Positions 38,614 through 47,698 are shown, counted from the stretch's first letter. The stretch: 64,000 nt of DNA from Bradyrhizobiaceae bacterium Ga0074131 (GCA_001464035.1 LNEC01000016.1:62001-126000); one strand, 5' to 3'. Program-made: numbers and translations. Notes: generated from the sequence alone by a model not told the origin.

Positions 38614-39846
38614 CTACGCCGTGCGCACCATCGGCGGCGCCGATGGCCGGATCAGCGCGAACGCCACCTGGACGATGCCGCCTGCCAGCCCCAGCGCCAC
38701 GCCGATCCGCCACGCCATGGTGTAGGAGCCGAGCGAGTCGTACAGCAGACCGCCGCCATAGGCGCCGAGGAAACTGCCGAGCTGATGGCTCATGAACGCA
38801 AGCCCCTGGATCATCGCCTGCCACTGCAGCCCGAACATCTCGGCGACGGCGCCGGCGACCAGCGGCCCCACACCCATCCACAAGAACCCCATCAGCGCGC
38901 CGAACAGCAGCGTCGATGCCGGCGATGGCGGCAGCATGAAGTACCAGGCCAGGATCAGAGAGCGCGAAATGTAGATGCCGCCCAGCAGCGCCAGCTTGTT
39001 CCAGCGGCCGCCGGCCCAGCCGAAGAACAGGCTGCCGAGCACGTTGAAGCCGCCGATCATGCCCAGCGTCTGCGCGCTCAGCATCGGGTCCATCCCGCAG
39101 ATTGCAAGGTAGGACGGCAGATGCGTGGTGAGAAACACCAGCTGCATGCCGCAGACAAAATAGGCCAGCGTCATCACCACGAACGACGCGTTGCCGAACG
39201 CGACTTTTACGGCAATGGCGGCCGAGGTGTCGGCGATATCGTCGACGCCCTTGGGCGGCAGCGGCACCTTGTCCACCCTGCCCGCGTACCAGGCCGCCGG
39301 CAGCATGAATAGCGACAGAATCACAAAGCCCATCATGCCGGTGCGCCAACCAAAACCCTCGTTCAGGAGCTGCCCGATCGGGGCCGACAGCAATGCGCCC
39401 AGCGAGCCCGCCGCCGAGACGATGCCCATCACCGTGCTCCGCACCGCCGCAGGCACCGAACGCGCGGCCACCGACATCGCGATCGCGGCGGCGGTGCACG
39501 CCAGCGACGTCCCGATCAGGAGGCCGCCGCCGATCATCACGCTGAGCATCCCCTGCGCGCTTGCCAACAGCGTGAGACCGACAATGTAGAACAGTGAGCC
39601 GACCATCATGATCGGGCGAAAGCCGTAGCGAACGGTCATGGCGCCGGCCAGCGGCTGCAGGAATCCCCAGGCGAGATTCTGCACCGCCAGCGCCAGGGTG
39701 AAATCGGACACCGATATCTTGATGTCCTGCGTCAGCGGCTGCAGGAAGATGCCGAGACTTTGCCGCAACCCCATGCTCAGCGTCAGCATGATCGAGGCGC
39801 CGATCAGGATGGGAAGCGTGGGACGCAGGATCTGCAGCAGGGGCAT
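38614..39846 (-). CDS. Major facilitator superfamily transporter
   Basis: A 410-residue inner-membrane protein with twelve predicted helices. The family's loop 2-3 region (YGFRPIMMVGSLF) and a central break are visible. Relatives resemble oxalate/formate antiporter- or monocarboxylate-like MFS exporters, but no substrate can be read off. ATG at 39846 is chosen at the first hydrophobic run; the open frame reaches the divergent regulator. It diverges from a TetR gene across a perfect operator, which points to efflux under TetR control. Confidence 0.92.
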   Translation of the reverse strand: MPLLQILRPTLPILIGASIMLTLSMGLRQSLGIFLQPLTQDIKISVSDFTLALAVQNLAWGFLQPLAGAMTVRYGFRPIMMVGSLFYIVGLTLLASAQGMLSVMIGGGLLIGTSLACTAAAIAMSVAARSVPAAVRSTVMGIVSAAGSLGALLSAPIGQLLNEGFGWRTGMMGFVILSLFMLPAAWYAGRVDKVPLPPKGVDDIADTSAAIAVKVAFGNASFVVMTLAYFVCGMQLVFLTTHLPSYLAICGMDPMLSAQTLGMIGGFNVLGSLFFGWAGGRWNKLALLGGIYISRSLILAWYFMLPPSPASTLLFGALMGFLWMGVGPLVAGAVAEMFGLQWQAMIQGLAFMSHQLGSFLGAYGGGLLYDSLGSYTMAWRIGVALGLAGGIVQVAFALIRPSAPPMVRTA

Positions 39847-39911
39847 GGTTGTTATTCTCGCATTGGGTCTCGGCTGCGATTGCCGCAAACCTGTCGTCAC
39901 GCCGGGCTTGA

Positions 39912-39929
39912 TTACACCGATCGGTGTAA
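39912..39929. promoter_or_regulatory. TetR operator, perfect 18-bp palindrome
   Basis: TTACACCGATCGGTGTAA is fully self-complementary. It lies between the divergent MFS and TetR genes, 66 bp from the MFS start and 59 bp from the TetR start. The ACACCGATCGGTGT core is a recurrent TetR-family operator form. Confidence 0.88.
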
Positions 39930-39988
39930 CTAACATGTAAAGTGAAGCTGCTGTCAAGACAGGCGTATCGCGCAGGCCCTTTGCAAAA

Positions 39989-40588
39989 ATGCCGTCCCAC
40001 CCGAAGCCCTCCATGAGAGAGCGGATCCTCGAAACCGCTGACCGGCTGTTCTATCAGCGCGGGATCCGCGCTGTCGGCGTCGACACCATCGCCGCCGAAA
40101 TCGGAATCAGCAAGCGCACGCTGTACAACCACTTTCCATCCAAGGACGAATTGATCGCGGCCTATCTGGCGGGCCGTTTCACCAAGGCCGCGGCGTCGGA
40201 CAAGCCGCCCGTCGAACAGATTCTCGGCACGTTCGACCGGCTGGAGCGCGGTTTCGCCAGCAAGGGATTTCGCGGCTGCCCGTTCGTCAACGCGGTCGCT
40301 GAGCTCGGCGCTGAAGACCAGTCGGTCAGGAAAATCGCCATCGCCTTCAAGGAGAGCCGCCGGCTCTGGTTCCGCGATTTGTTGAAACAGCTCGGCGTCG
40401 CCGATGCGGAAGGCCTTGCGACCCAGCTTACGCTGCTGGTCGACGGTGCGATTGCGCAGGACCTGGTGCGCAACGATCCCTCGATGGCCCGCGCGGCCAA
40501 GGACGCGGCCAGGGTGTTGCTGGCGAATGCGGGGCTGAAGGAGGGTGCGGAGATTGCGCGGAATATCTCGCGTAGCTCTGCAAGGTGA
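39989..40588 (+). CDS. TetR/AcrR-family transcriptional repressor
   Basis: A 199-residue regulator. N-terminal helix-turn-helix: ERILETADRLFYQRGIRAVGV, then IGISKRTLYNHFPSKDEL; the remainder is a helical ligand-binding domain with one Cys in GFRGCPFVNA. ATG at 39989. Divergent from the MFS transporter gene with a perfect palindrome between them, so it probably represses both genes until a transported compound binds. Confidence 0.93.
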   Translation: MPSHPKPSMRERILETADRLFYQRGIRAVGVDTIAAEIGISKRTLYNHFPSKDELIAAYLAGRFTKAAASDKPPVEQILGTFDRLERGFASKGFRGCPFVNAVAELGAEDQSVRKIAIAFKESRRLWFRDLLKQLGVADAEGLATQLTLLVDGAIAQDLVRNDPSMARAAKDAARVLLANAGLKEGAEIARNISRSSAR

Positions 40589-40616
40589 AGCCAAGCAGCC
40601 TCACTTTTTCACAGCC

Positions 40617-40717
40617 GTCATCAGCCGCGAAGGCGGGTGATGCATTATTCCAGAGACGCTGGAAGCCAGATCGATGGGCCGCGGCTTGCTGGATCCCCCG
40701 CCTTCGCGGGGGATGAC
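40617..40717. repeat. Intergenic inverted repeat (CCGCGAAGGCGGG type)
   Basis: Left arm GTCATCAGCCGCGAAGGC (from 40617) and right arm GCCTTCGCGGGGGATGAC (to 40717) are imperfectly complementary, with diverged internal sequence. This is another common dispersed rhizobial element, located between the convergent TetR and PleD genes. Confidence 0.8.
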
Positions 40718-40758
40718 AACCGGAAATGTGGCTAGCACGTCGCCACAGTATCACCGCT

Positions 40759-42132
40759 CTACGCCGCCGCCGAAACCACCCTGTTCCGCCCGTCATGCTT
40801 GGCGCGATACAGCGCGGTGTCGGCGCGCTTGAGCACGTCGGCGACCGCCTCGCCCTTGATTTCCAGGGTCGACAGCCCGATCGAGATGGTGACCTCGATG
40901 CGCTTTGTCCCCTTGTGGACCGCGAAGGGTTCACCCGCGATCGAACGGCGCAGCCGTTCGGCCACCATGCCCGCGACATGCAGGTCGGTTTCCGGCATCA
41001 CGATGACGAATTCCTCGCCGCCGTAGCGGCAGGCGAGATCGATGCCGCGGATCGACTTGCGGACCCTGACCGCGAATTCGCGCAGCACGTCGTCGCCGGC
41101 GTCATGGCCGTAATTGTCGTTGATCGATTTGAAGTAATCGATGTCGAGCATCATCAGCGCCAGCGGCTTGCCGCGGCTGGAGGCCTGCTCGGCCAGCGCT
41201 CCGAGATGGCTTTCCATGTAGCGGCGGTTATGCAGGCCCGTGAGTGCGTCGGTAATCGCCGCCTCGATGGAGTTCTGCATGTTGTCACGCAGATGGTCGG
41301 TATAACGCCGCTTGCGAATCTGGGTGCGCGCCCGCGCCAGCAATTCGTTCTTGTCGACCGGGCGCAGCAGGTAATCGTTGACGCCGATCTCGAGTCCACG
41401 CAGCAGCCGCGTATTGTTGTCGGCGTCCGCGATCGCCAATATCGGCACCTGCCGGGTCCGCTCCAGCGAGCGGGCCTGGCTGCACAACCGCAGGCCGTCG
41501 AAGTTATCGAGCCCGAGCGAGACGATCAGCAGGTCGTAGTTGCCCTCGGCGGCGTGAAACAGCGCTTCCGCCGGGTCGGATTCAACGTCGACGGTGTGCT
41601 CGGCGCCGAGCACCGGCGCCAGCCGCTCGTAGGAGGACGGCCGGTCGTCGACAAGCAGGATACGGCCGCCCTTCCCGGTGTCGGCCACCGCACTGCGCTC
41701 CGGCGCCTGCACCCCGATCTCCAGCGAGGTGATGGCGCGCATGCGCAGTTCGTCGGTCATCATCTTCAGCCGGGTCAGCGAACGCACCCGGGCGATCAGC
41801 ACGACGTCGGACACCGGTTTGGTCAGGAAATCGTCGGCGCCGGCGTCGAGCCCGCGCACGCGATCGGCCGGGCTGTCGAGCGCCGTGACCATCACCACCG
41901 GAATGAAATGCGTGGCTGGATTGGACTTCAACCGGCGGCAGACTTCGAAGCCGTCGATATCGGGCATCATCACATCGAGCAGGATGATGTCACATTCGGC
42001 GCGCGCGCAGATCTCGAGCGCCTCGACCCCGTTGGATGCGGTCAGCACATCGAAATACTCGGCCGACAGCCGCGCTTCCAACAGCTTGACGTTGGCGGGC
42101 ACGTCGTCGACGATCAGAATACGCGCGGACAT
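40759..42132 (-). CDS. pleD: PleD response regulator, diguanylate cyclase
   Basis: A REC-REC'-GGDEF protein of 457 residues making c-di-GMP at the pole in response to phosphorylation. D53 (LLDVMMPD) is the phosphoacceptor, as in Caulobacter PleD. The second receiver-like domain lacks a phosphoacceptor Asp (VSLGLDN). The cyclase site is RYGGEEF and the RxxD product-inhibition site is RGID, five residues upstream. It follows divK after 12 bp, so the two are one operon controlling cell-cycle and motile-sessile transition. Confidence 0.97.
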   Translation of the reverse strand: MSARILIVDDVPANVKLLEARLSAEYFDVLTASNGVEALEICARAECDIILLDVMMPDIDGFEVCRRLKSNPATHFIPVVMVTALDSPADRVRGLDAGADDFLTKPVSDVVLIARVRSLTRLKMMTDELRMRAITSLEIGVQAPERSAVADTGKGGRILLVDDRPSSYERLAPVLGAEHTVDVESDPAEALFHAAEGNYDLLIVSLGLDNFDGLRLCSQARSLERTRQVPILAIADADNNTRLLRGLEIGVNDYLLRPVDKNELLARARTQIRKRRYTDHLRDNMQNSIEAAITDALTGLHNRRYMESHLGALAEQASSRGKPLALMMLDIDYFKSINDNYGHDAGDDVLREFAVRVRKSIRGIDLACRYGGEEFVIVMPETDLHVAGMVAERLRRSIAGEPFAVHKGTKRIEVTISIGLSTLEIKGEAVADVLKRADTALYRAKHDGRNRVVSAAA

Positions 42133-42144
42133 CGAAAATAACTC

Positions 42145-42510
42145 CTATCCGATAAAGCGCCGGACGGTTTCAATAAATTTCCCGACCGAAATCGGCTTCG
42201 ACAAATAGGCCTCGCAGCCGCCCTCGCGGATGCGCTCCTCGTCGCCCTTCATCGCAAAAGCGGTGACCGCGACCACCGGTATCGCGCGCAGCTCCGGATC
42301 GTCCTTGATCCAGCGCGTGACCTCGAGCCCGGACACCTGGGGGAGCTGAATATCCATCAAGATGAGATCGGGACGGAGCTTGCGCACGAGATCGAGCGCC
42401 TCGAAACCGTTGCTGGTGCCCGAGGTCTGATAGCCGTGCGCCTCCAACAGATCGCGAAAGAGCTTCATGTTGAGCTCGTTGTCCTCCACGATCAGGACGG
42501 TCTTGGCCAT
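42145..42510 (-). CDS. divK: DivK single-domain response regulator
   Basis: A 121-residue stand-alone receiver that relays PleC/DivJ signals to the CtrA pathway. Phosphoacceptor D53 in LILMDIQLP, acidic pocket VEDNELN near the N-terminus and the conserved Lys in YLSKPI. Nearly identical in length to Caulobacter DivK. First gene of the divK-pleD operon. Confidence 0.97.
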   Translation of the reverse strand: MAKTVLIVEDNELNMKLFRDLLEAHGYQTSGTSNGFEALDLVRKLRPDLILMDIQLPQVSGLEVTRWIKDDPELRAIPVVAVTAFAMKGDEERIREGGCEAYLSKPISVGKFIETVRRFIG

Positions 42511-42647
42511 CCCGTCCCTCCCCGATACCTAAGGAAACAGCGCCGGCCTGCGGTGCATCAGGCACTGCCGGCGACCTGTCGAAATATGAAGTCAAACTAG
42601 CGCCAGATTCGCTCTAACCCGTTAAGCTCGCATGCCGTCTTTCTGCG

Positions 42648-42662
42648 AAGTGGTTTCCACTT
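42648..42662. promoter_or_regulatory. Perfect inverted repeat between divK and DUF3572 genes
   Basis: AAGTGG-TTT-CCACTT (42648-42662). It lies 138 bp upstream of divK and 79 bp upstream of the DUF3572 gene. Similar 'GAAGTGG' words recur in rhizobial intergenic DNA, so it may be a regulator site or a remnant repeat. No CtrA consensus (TTAA-N7-TTAA) was found in this gap. Confidence 0.35.
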
Positions 42663-42740
42663 GCTTGAACACATTCAGCAGACTCGGTCATGATGCTATC
42701 AAAATAGAGACCATAAGTTAGCGAAAGGCAAACGGATCAG

Positions 42741-43040
42741 TTGAAAAAGCCTGTTCACAACCCCCGGGAAGTAGCTGAAATCGTTGCGGTTCAGGCGCTG
42801 TCCTTCATCGCCGGCGAGCCCGATCGGCTGGGCCTGTTCCTGGCCGAATCGGGAATCGGCCCGGAGACGTTGCGCAGTTCCGCGGCCGACCCGCGATTCC
42901 TTGCCAGCGTGCTGGATTTCGTCATGCGCGATGACGCAACCGTGAAGGCATTTGCTGATGTCTCGCAGCTTCATCCCACCACCATTGCCGCGGCGCACCA
43001 GGCGCTGAACGACCCGCAATGGGAGCGCGACGTGCCGTGA
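42741..43040 (+). CDS. DUF3572 family protein
   Basis: A 99-residue helical, acidic, soluble protein matching the DUF3572 family of Alphaproteobacteria: VAVQALSFIAGEPDRLGLFLAE, LRSSAADPRFLASVLDFV and a terminal QALNDPQWERDV. Function unknown. It appears to use a TTG start at 42741. Its TGA overlaps the GTG start of dinB by 4 nt, so the two are translated together; a link to DNA damage tolerance is suggested by this alone. Confidence 0.85.
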   Translation: MKKPVHNPREVAEIVAVQALSFIAGEPDRLGLFLAESGIGPETLRSSAADPRFLASVLDFVMRDDATVKAFADVSQLHPTTIAAAHQALNDPQWERDVP

Positions 43041-44335
43041 GCACGGCCGCGCCAGGGGTCGCCGGGCCGACCTGCTTTTGCCGGGACTGCCTCCATGATC
43101 TGGATTACGCGGCAAGGCGATGCGGGGAATGCGGCTCCCCGCGCCTGGTTCGTCACCACGCGCTGCCCGCGCTGACACTGGCTCACATCGATTGCGACGC
43201 GTTCTACGCGACCGTCGAGAAGCGCGACAACCCCGATATCGCCGACAGGCCGGTCATCATCGGGGGCGGCAAGCGCGGCGTGGTCGCGGCGGCCTGCTAC
43301 ATCGCCCGCACGTTCGGGGTGCGCTCGGCGATGCCGATGTTCAAGGCCCTGGCGCTGTGCCCGCATGCCGCCGTGATTCGTCCCGACATGACGAAATATG
43401 TCCGTGTCGGCCGCGAGGTGCGCCATGCGATGCAGGCGCTGACCCCGCTGGTCGAGCCGTTGTCGATCGACGAGGCGTTTCTGGATCTCGCCGGCACCGA
43501 GCGCGTCCACGGCATGATCCCGGCCAAGGTGCTGGCGCGCTTTGCCCGCGAGGTCGAGCGCGACATCGGCATCACGGTCTCTGTCGGCCTGTCCTGCAAC
43601 AAGTTCCTCGCCAAGATCGCCTCCGACCTGGACAAGCCACGCGGCTTTGCCGCGCTTGATCAGGAACAGGCGCGCGCGATGCTGGCGGACAAGCCGGTCG
43701 GGTTCATTTACGGCGTCGGGCCGGCGACGCAGGAACGGCTGCTGCAGCGCGGCTTCCGCATCATCGCTGATCTGCAACGGGCCGACGAAATCGAGTTGAT
43801 GAAGCAGTTCGCGGCCGAGGGCCGCCGGCTATGGCGGCTGGCGCGCGGCATCGACGATCGCTCCGTGGAGCCCGAACGCGGCGCCAAGACCATCTCCAAC
43901 GAGACCACTTTTGAAACTGATATTCGCGACTTTGCGACGCTGGAAAAGACGCTGTGGCGGCTGTGCGAGAAAGTGTCGTCGCGCCTGAAAGGCAGCGACC
44001 TTTCCGGGTTGACCATTACCCTAAAGCTGAAGACCGCCGACTTCAGGCAGCGCACCCGCTCGCAATCGATCCATGCGCCGACCCAGCTGGCGGCGAAGGT
44101 TTTTGCGGTCACCCGCGAGATGCTGGCGAAGGAAATCGACGGCACCGCCTTCCGCCTGATGGGCGCCGGCGTCAGCGCGCTGCGCCCGGGGTCGCTGGCC
44201 GACGACACCGACATGCTTGACCTCCGCTCCGCCCATGCCGAGCGCGCTATCGACGGGCTGCGCAGGAAGTTCGGCGATGCCGCCGTGATCAGGGGCATCG
44301 CCTATGACGGCCCGCAGAAGGAGGAAGAAGCGTAA
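43037..44335 (+). CDS. dinB: DNA polymerase IV with N-terminal cysteine-cluster extension
   Basis: Y-family translesion polymerase, 432 residues. Catalytic Asp52 (HIDCDAFYA) and SIDEAFLDL define the palm; SVGLSCNKFLAKIASDL is the fingers/HhH region, then the little finger. Ahead of the polymerase is about 45 extra residues with C15xxC18 and C29xxC32 (plus C13), a zinc-ribbon-like cluster. E. coli DinB lacks this. GTG at 43037 overlaps the DUF3572 stop. A C-terminal beta-clamp motif is not obvious. Confidence 0.95.
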   Translation: MSTAAPGVAGPTCFCRDCLHDLDYAARRCGECGSPRLVRHHALPALTLAHIDCDAFYATVEKRDNPDIADRPVIIGGGKRGVVAAACYIARTFGVRSAMPMFKALALCPHAAVIRPDMTKYVRVGREVRHAMQALTPLVEPLSIDEAFLDLAGTERVHGMIPAKVLARFAREVERDIGITVSVGLSCNKFLAKIASDLDKPRGFAALDQEQARAMLADKPVGFIYGVGPATQERLLQRGFRIIADLQRADEIELMKQFAAEGRRLWRLARGIDDRSVEPERGAKTISNETTFETDIRDFATLEKTLWRLCEKVSSRLKGSDLSGLTITLKLKTADFRQRTRSQSIHAPTQLAAKVFAVTREMLAKEIDGTAFRLMGAGVSALRPGSLADDTDMLDLRSAHAERAIDGLRRKFGDAAVIRGIAYDGPQKEEEA

Positions 44336-44742
44336 AACGGATATGCTGATCCAAACCATCCGGTGGCGATCAGTACAAAGTGCACGAGACAGGCTTATGT
44401 TTAGCACGTGCGCGGCCTCCTCTGCATCTGCAACTCACGGGCGTTGCGCGCCTCATCAACGCGAGACGGATTTTTTGTCCGTCCATTTGCAGGTTGCGCC
44501 ACGAGGAACTTCGTCTGGCTGTTCCGGTTCCAATCAGCGTCTGTCCGGTCCTGGCGGAATTATCGCCCACGAAATCGCCACCATTGTCCTTCACCACCGC
44601 CCACATCCGACGTGAATGACACCGAGGTCGTCCGTCCAGATCGCAAACATGACATCAATGTCTGTTGCGCGCGCAACGGGCTGTGCTGATTGAGCACAAG
44701 CCGACCGACGCTTCTGGCGTCAAAAGAAATCAAGGAACCTTA
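44336..44742. other. Lower-GC gap between dinB and rlpA-like gene
   Basis: About 400 bp with no confident gene. A minus-strand frame (44370-44606, 78 codons) has DNGGDFVGDNSARTGQTLIG and a Cys-rich basic end, but no ribosome-binding site or known domain. Base composition is visibly more balanced than in flanking genes, matching the adjacent rlpA-like region. Confidence 0.45.
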
Positions 44743-45078
44743 ATGCTGAAGACTACCCTTATTGCCGCGGCGCTTTGCTGCGCGTCATCGATCGTTCATG
44801 CCGAAACTTGCACGGCTTCGCAGTATGGCGTCGGCGACGGTTATCACGGCAAGCGCACGGCCTCTGGAGAACGTTTCAATACCCACGCCCTGACCGCCGC
44901 GCACAAGACGAAAGGATTTGGCTCGCACGTTACCGTCACCAACCACTCGAATGGCCGAAGCGTGTCTGTTCGCATCACAGACCGGGGTCCGTTCGTCCGA
45001 GGTCGATGTATCGACCTGTCTCACGCCGCTGCCAATGCTATTGGGATGGGAGGCGTAGCAAAGGTGACGGTCCAATGA
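44743..45078 (+). CDS. Small RlpA-like double-psi beta-barrel protein
   Basis: A secreted protein of 111 residues: a signal peptide ([20 protein letters not shown]) followed by a single RlpA-like DPBB domain. RlpA proteins are lytic transglycosylases on denuded peptidoglycan or septal proteins. The domain holds [18 protein letters not shown] and [20 protein letters not shown], with the usual Asp and His positions, but lacks the SPOR domain of long RlpA. ATG at 44743 with AAGGA 6 nt upstream. Stop overlaps the next start (ATGA). Confidence 0.85.
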   Translation: MLKTTLIAAALCCASSIVHAETCTASQYGVGDGYHGKRTASGERFNTHALTAAHKTKGFGSHVTVTNHSNGRSVSVRITDRGPFVRGRCIDLSHAAANAIGMGGVAKVTVQ

Positions 45079-45296
45079 CGGCCTTCAAACCAATGGGATT
45101 TGCGGCTGCATTCTTCGTGGCTCTTGCAGGACTCCCGGGCCACGCCAAAGCAGCCGATCTCCCAGGCGGCTACACATGCCACGACCTCCGGACCAAAGTT
45201 GCGGAGTATGGTGTAAAGCTTCTTCTGGTTTCGGCGCGAAGTCGTGGTTTTTCGGAAACGCAGATCACGCACATTCGCGGAAAATGCAAGGTGTGA
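45075..45296 (+). CDS. Small secreted protein coupled to the RlpA-like gene
   Basis: A 73-residue product with a signal peptide ([27 protein letters not shown]; the last part cleaved) and a mature part of about 46 residues with two Cys (TCHDL near its start, GKCKV at the end) that could form a disulfide. ATG at 45075 overlaps the rlpA-like stop by 4 nt. No known domain. Function unknown; the coupling points to a joint role in the periplasm. Confidence 0.72.
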   Translation: MTAFKPMGFAAAFFVALAGLPGHAKAADLPGGYTCHDLRTKVAEYGVKLLLVSARSRGFSETQITHIRGKCKV

Positions 45297-45376
45297 CGCG
45301 GTGACCGTCACGGAACTATCATCGGGGCGGCGCTTCACGCCGGCCCGTTGGCTCGCAACGACGGCCTACGCCGCCG

Positions 45377-46246
45377 TCACTTGCAAGGCTTGGTATCCCT
45401 GACGTCGAATTTTCCGAGCGCGCCGGAGATGACGAAGTCATTGTAGTCGAGCACCAGCGCCCGCGAGACGCCGTTCTCGAAAAGTTCGAAGGACATCGCA
45501 TAGACAGGGGTCTGCTCGCCGTCTTTGGCCTTGGCGTCGCGGTCGTAATAGCTCACCGTCACCGGCCAGCGCGTCAGCGGCTTCATGACGTCGTTGGCGG
45601 TGGAAGGATCAGGCGTCGCGGTACTGCGATCGCCGGGGATCGGCTGCCCAATCACCGACAGCGTGTTGTAGACTTTTTCGCCATTGTCCGAACCGTCATA
45701 GACCATCAGCTCGAGCACGGATTTGCCCTCGCGCGCAGCCGATATGATGCGCTGAATCTGCTCGGTCGGGAATACCGTTGACCCGTCCAGCGTGAACGTC
45801 TTGGCTTCAGGCTGTTTCAGTTTGACCGTGATCTGATCACCGCTCCGTTCCGCCATGCCGTCGACCGGGCTGGAGTCGGCGTCGTTCATCCGGGTCGCGA
45901 TCTTGAAGCGATAGCTCTTGCCGGCGCCGTCCTCCCAGGAGGTCGAGCGCAGGTCGCTCAGCGTCACCTTGCCCTCGCCGCTGTCGAGTTCCGACACCTG
46001 ACGGAAATCCGAGGTGTAGCCCTCGCAAGCGCTGCCGGAAAAACTGTAGAGAATGCGCCCGCGCGCGCTGTTGATCGCGCTCGATCCGCGCGACTTCACC
46101 AGCTTGAGTTCGTACAGCGCCTGATGCGCGAGGAACGAACCGCTGGCCGCCGCCTCCGCCCTGCCGCCGGCAAAACCTGCGACAACAGCGGCCATCAGCA
46201 GCAGCGAGCCGACATCGCGCGGCAAATTCCGGAACCAGCGAACCAT
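45377..46246 (-). CDS. eipB: EipB-like periplasmic envelope-integrity protein (DUF1849)
   Basis: A 289-residue DUF1849 protein. A signal sequence is followed by a mixed-beta core; Brucella EipB forms a spiral-shaped beta structure and maintains the cell envelope. Conserved blocks are LAHQALYELKL, SGSACEGY, TSWEDGAG and a C-terminal DTKPCK. C74 and C288 correspond to the disulfide pair known to matter in Brucella EipB. Convergent with the secreted-peptide gene across 80 bp. Confidence 0.92.
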   Translation of the reverse strand: MVRWFRNLPRDVGSLLLMAAVVAGFAGGRAEAAASGSFLAHQALYELKLVKSRGSSAINSARGRILYSFSGSACEGYTSDFRQVSELDSGEGKVTLSDLRSTSWEDGAGKSYRFKIATRMNDADSSPVDGMAERSGDQITVKLKQPEAKTFTLDGSTVFPTEQIQRIISAAREGKSVLELMVYDGSDNGEKVYNTLSVIGQPIPGDRSTATPDPSTANDVMKPLTRWPVTVSYYDRDAKAKDGEQTPVYAMSFELFENGVSRALVLDYNDFVISGALGKFDVRDTKPCK

Positions 46247-46471
46247 GTATCCCTCTTCGTTGCGCTATGAATCGTCACATTAATGACCGCCCTATTGCGC
46301 CGCAACTAGGGCCGTTTCACAAAAAAGCACGAAACGACGGCCGGACTGCCGTGTTTTTCGGCATGTTTTCGGCCAATCCGCGGCTCGCTTGCATGTGATG
46401 GCACGATGCGCGAAACAAAGCAGCCCGCTCGCGTCGGGCAGGTGTTCAGTCAATTCAAACGGGGACGAAAC

Positions 46472-46939
46472 ATGGCGGGTACGGTCGAGCAGAAACTTGC
46501 GGCGCAGGGCGTGGTGTTGCATGAACCACCGACTCCGGTGGCAAACTACGTCGGCTTCGTCCGCACCGGCAACCTGTTGTTCGTCTCGGGCCAGGTTTGC
46601 GTCAACCCGGAAGGCAAGCTGATCGCCAAAGGCAAGCTTGGCGCCGGCGTCACCATCGAGCAGGGCAACGCCGCGGCAAGGGGTTGCGCGATCAACCTGC
46701 TGGCGCAGATCAAGGCCGCCCTCGGCGACCTCGACAAGGTGGTCCGCGTGGTCCGGCTCGGTGGATTCGTCAATTCGGCGCCGGACTTTCTCGACGGGCC
46801 CAAGGTATTGAACGGCGCCTCCGACCTGATGGTCGCGGCCTTCGGCGACAAGGGACGCCATGCGCGCACCACCGTCGGCGTCGCCTCGCTTCCTTCCGAT
46901 GCGGCGGTCGAGGTCGAGGGCGTCTTCGAGGTTTCGTAA
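46472..46939 (+). CDS. RidA/YjgF-family protein
   Basis: A 155-residue RidA-like protein, expected to be a trimer that deaminates reactive enamine/imine intermediates. FVRTGNLLFVSGQV and a late VEVEGVFEVS are family features. The Arg that anchors the substrate carboxylate in true RidA sits at GRHARTTVGV, so enamine deaminase activity is plausible but not certain. ATG at 46472 with GGGGA upstream. A glycerophosphodiesterase gene follows after 12 bp. Confidence 0.88.
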   Translation: MAGTVEQKLAAQGVVLHEPPTPVANYVGFVRTGNLLFVSGQVCVNPEGKLIAKGKLGAGVTIEQGNAAARGCAINLLAQIKAALGDLDKVVRVVRLGGFVNSAPDFLDGPKVLNGASDLMVAAFGDKGRHARTTVGVASLPSDAAVEVEGVFEVS

Positions 46940-46951
46940 GCGAGGCACGGG

Positions 46952-47698
46952 ATGCGCGCGCCTGACTGGCTGACGGCGCGGCCGGTGGCCCATCGCGGGC
47001 TGCACGACGCCGCGCGCGGCGTCATCGAAAACATGCCGGGCGCGGTAACCGCGGCGATCAAGGGCAACTTCGCGATCGAGGTCGATCTGCAGCTGTCCGC
47101 CGATGGCGAGGCGATGGTGCATCATGACGACGCGCTCGGCCGTCTCACCGAAGGCTCGGGTCCCCTGCTCGGAAAGACCGCGGCCGAGCTCAGGGCGGTC
47201 AGGTTCACAGCCACGTCCGAGCGGATGATGTCGCTCAGCGATCTCTGCGCGTTGGTAGCCGGCCGCGTACCGCTGGTGATCGAGGTGAAGAGCCATTTTG
47301 ACGGCGACCGCAGACTGGTGGCGCGGATGGCGGAGGTGCTGGCCGCCTATTCGGGACCTGCGGCCGCAATGTCGTTCGACCCGGACCAGGTACTGGCGTT
47401 GCGCCAAAGCATGCCGGAGCGTCCGCGCGGCATCGTTGCCCAGCGCGACTATGATGACGCCTACTGGAACAAGCTGACGCCGGAGCAGCGCCGGGGCATG
47501 CGGCATCTGCGCCACGCCTTCCGCACCCGGCCGCATTTCGTGGCGTTCTGGGTCGACCAGTTGCCGGCCACAGCACCCTGGATCGCGCGCCAAGTCTTCG
47601 GCCTGCCGCTCTTGACCTGGACCGTGCGCACCCCGGAGCAGCGCCAACGGGCGGCGCGCTACGCCGACCAGATGATTTTCGAAGGCTTTCGCCCCTGA
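46952..47698 (+). CDS. Glycerophosphodiester phosphodiesterase
   Basis: A 248-residue TIM-barrel enzyme hydrolysing glycerophosphodiesters to glycerol-3-phosphate and alcohol. Catalytic signatures: HRG at 14-16, E43 and D45 in AIEVDLQLS, and H57/H58 in MVHHDD; later VIEVKS. No signal peptide, so it is cytoplasmic like UgpQ. Downstream of the RidA gene by 12 bp, likely cotranscribed. Confidence 0.92.
   Translation: MRAPDWLTARPVAHRGLHDAARGVIENMPGAVTAAIKGNFAIEVDLQLSADGEAMVHHDDALGRLTEGSGPLLGKTAAELRAVRFTATSERMMSLSDLCALVAGRVPLVIEVKSHFDGDRRLVARMAEVLAAYSGPAAAMSFDPDQVLALRQSMPERPRGIVAQRDYDDAYWNKLTPEQRRGMRHLRHAFRTRPHFVAFWVDQLPATAPWIARQVFGLPLLTWTVRTPEQRQRAARYADQMIFEGFRP

Noticed and set aside
42511..42740. 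CtrA box upstream of divK
   Set aside because: Only scattered TTAA-like words; no TTAA-N7-TTAA match.
44370..44606. Minus-strand ORF of 78 codons between dinB and the rlpA-like gene
   Set aside because: Start unsupported and product unrecognised; kept only as a note because the first half looks somewhat protein-like.
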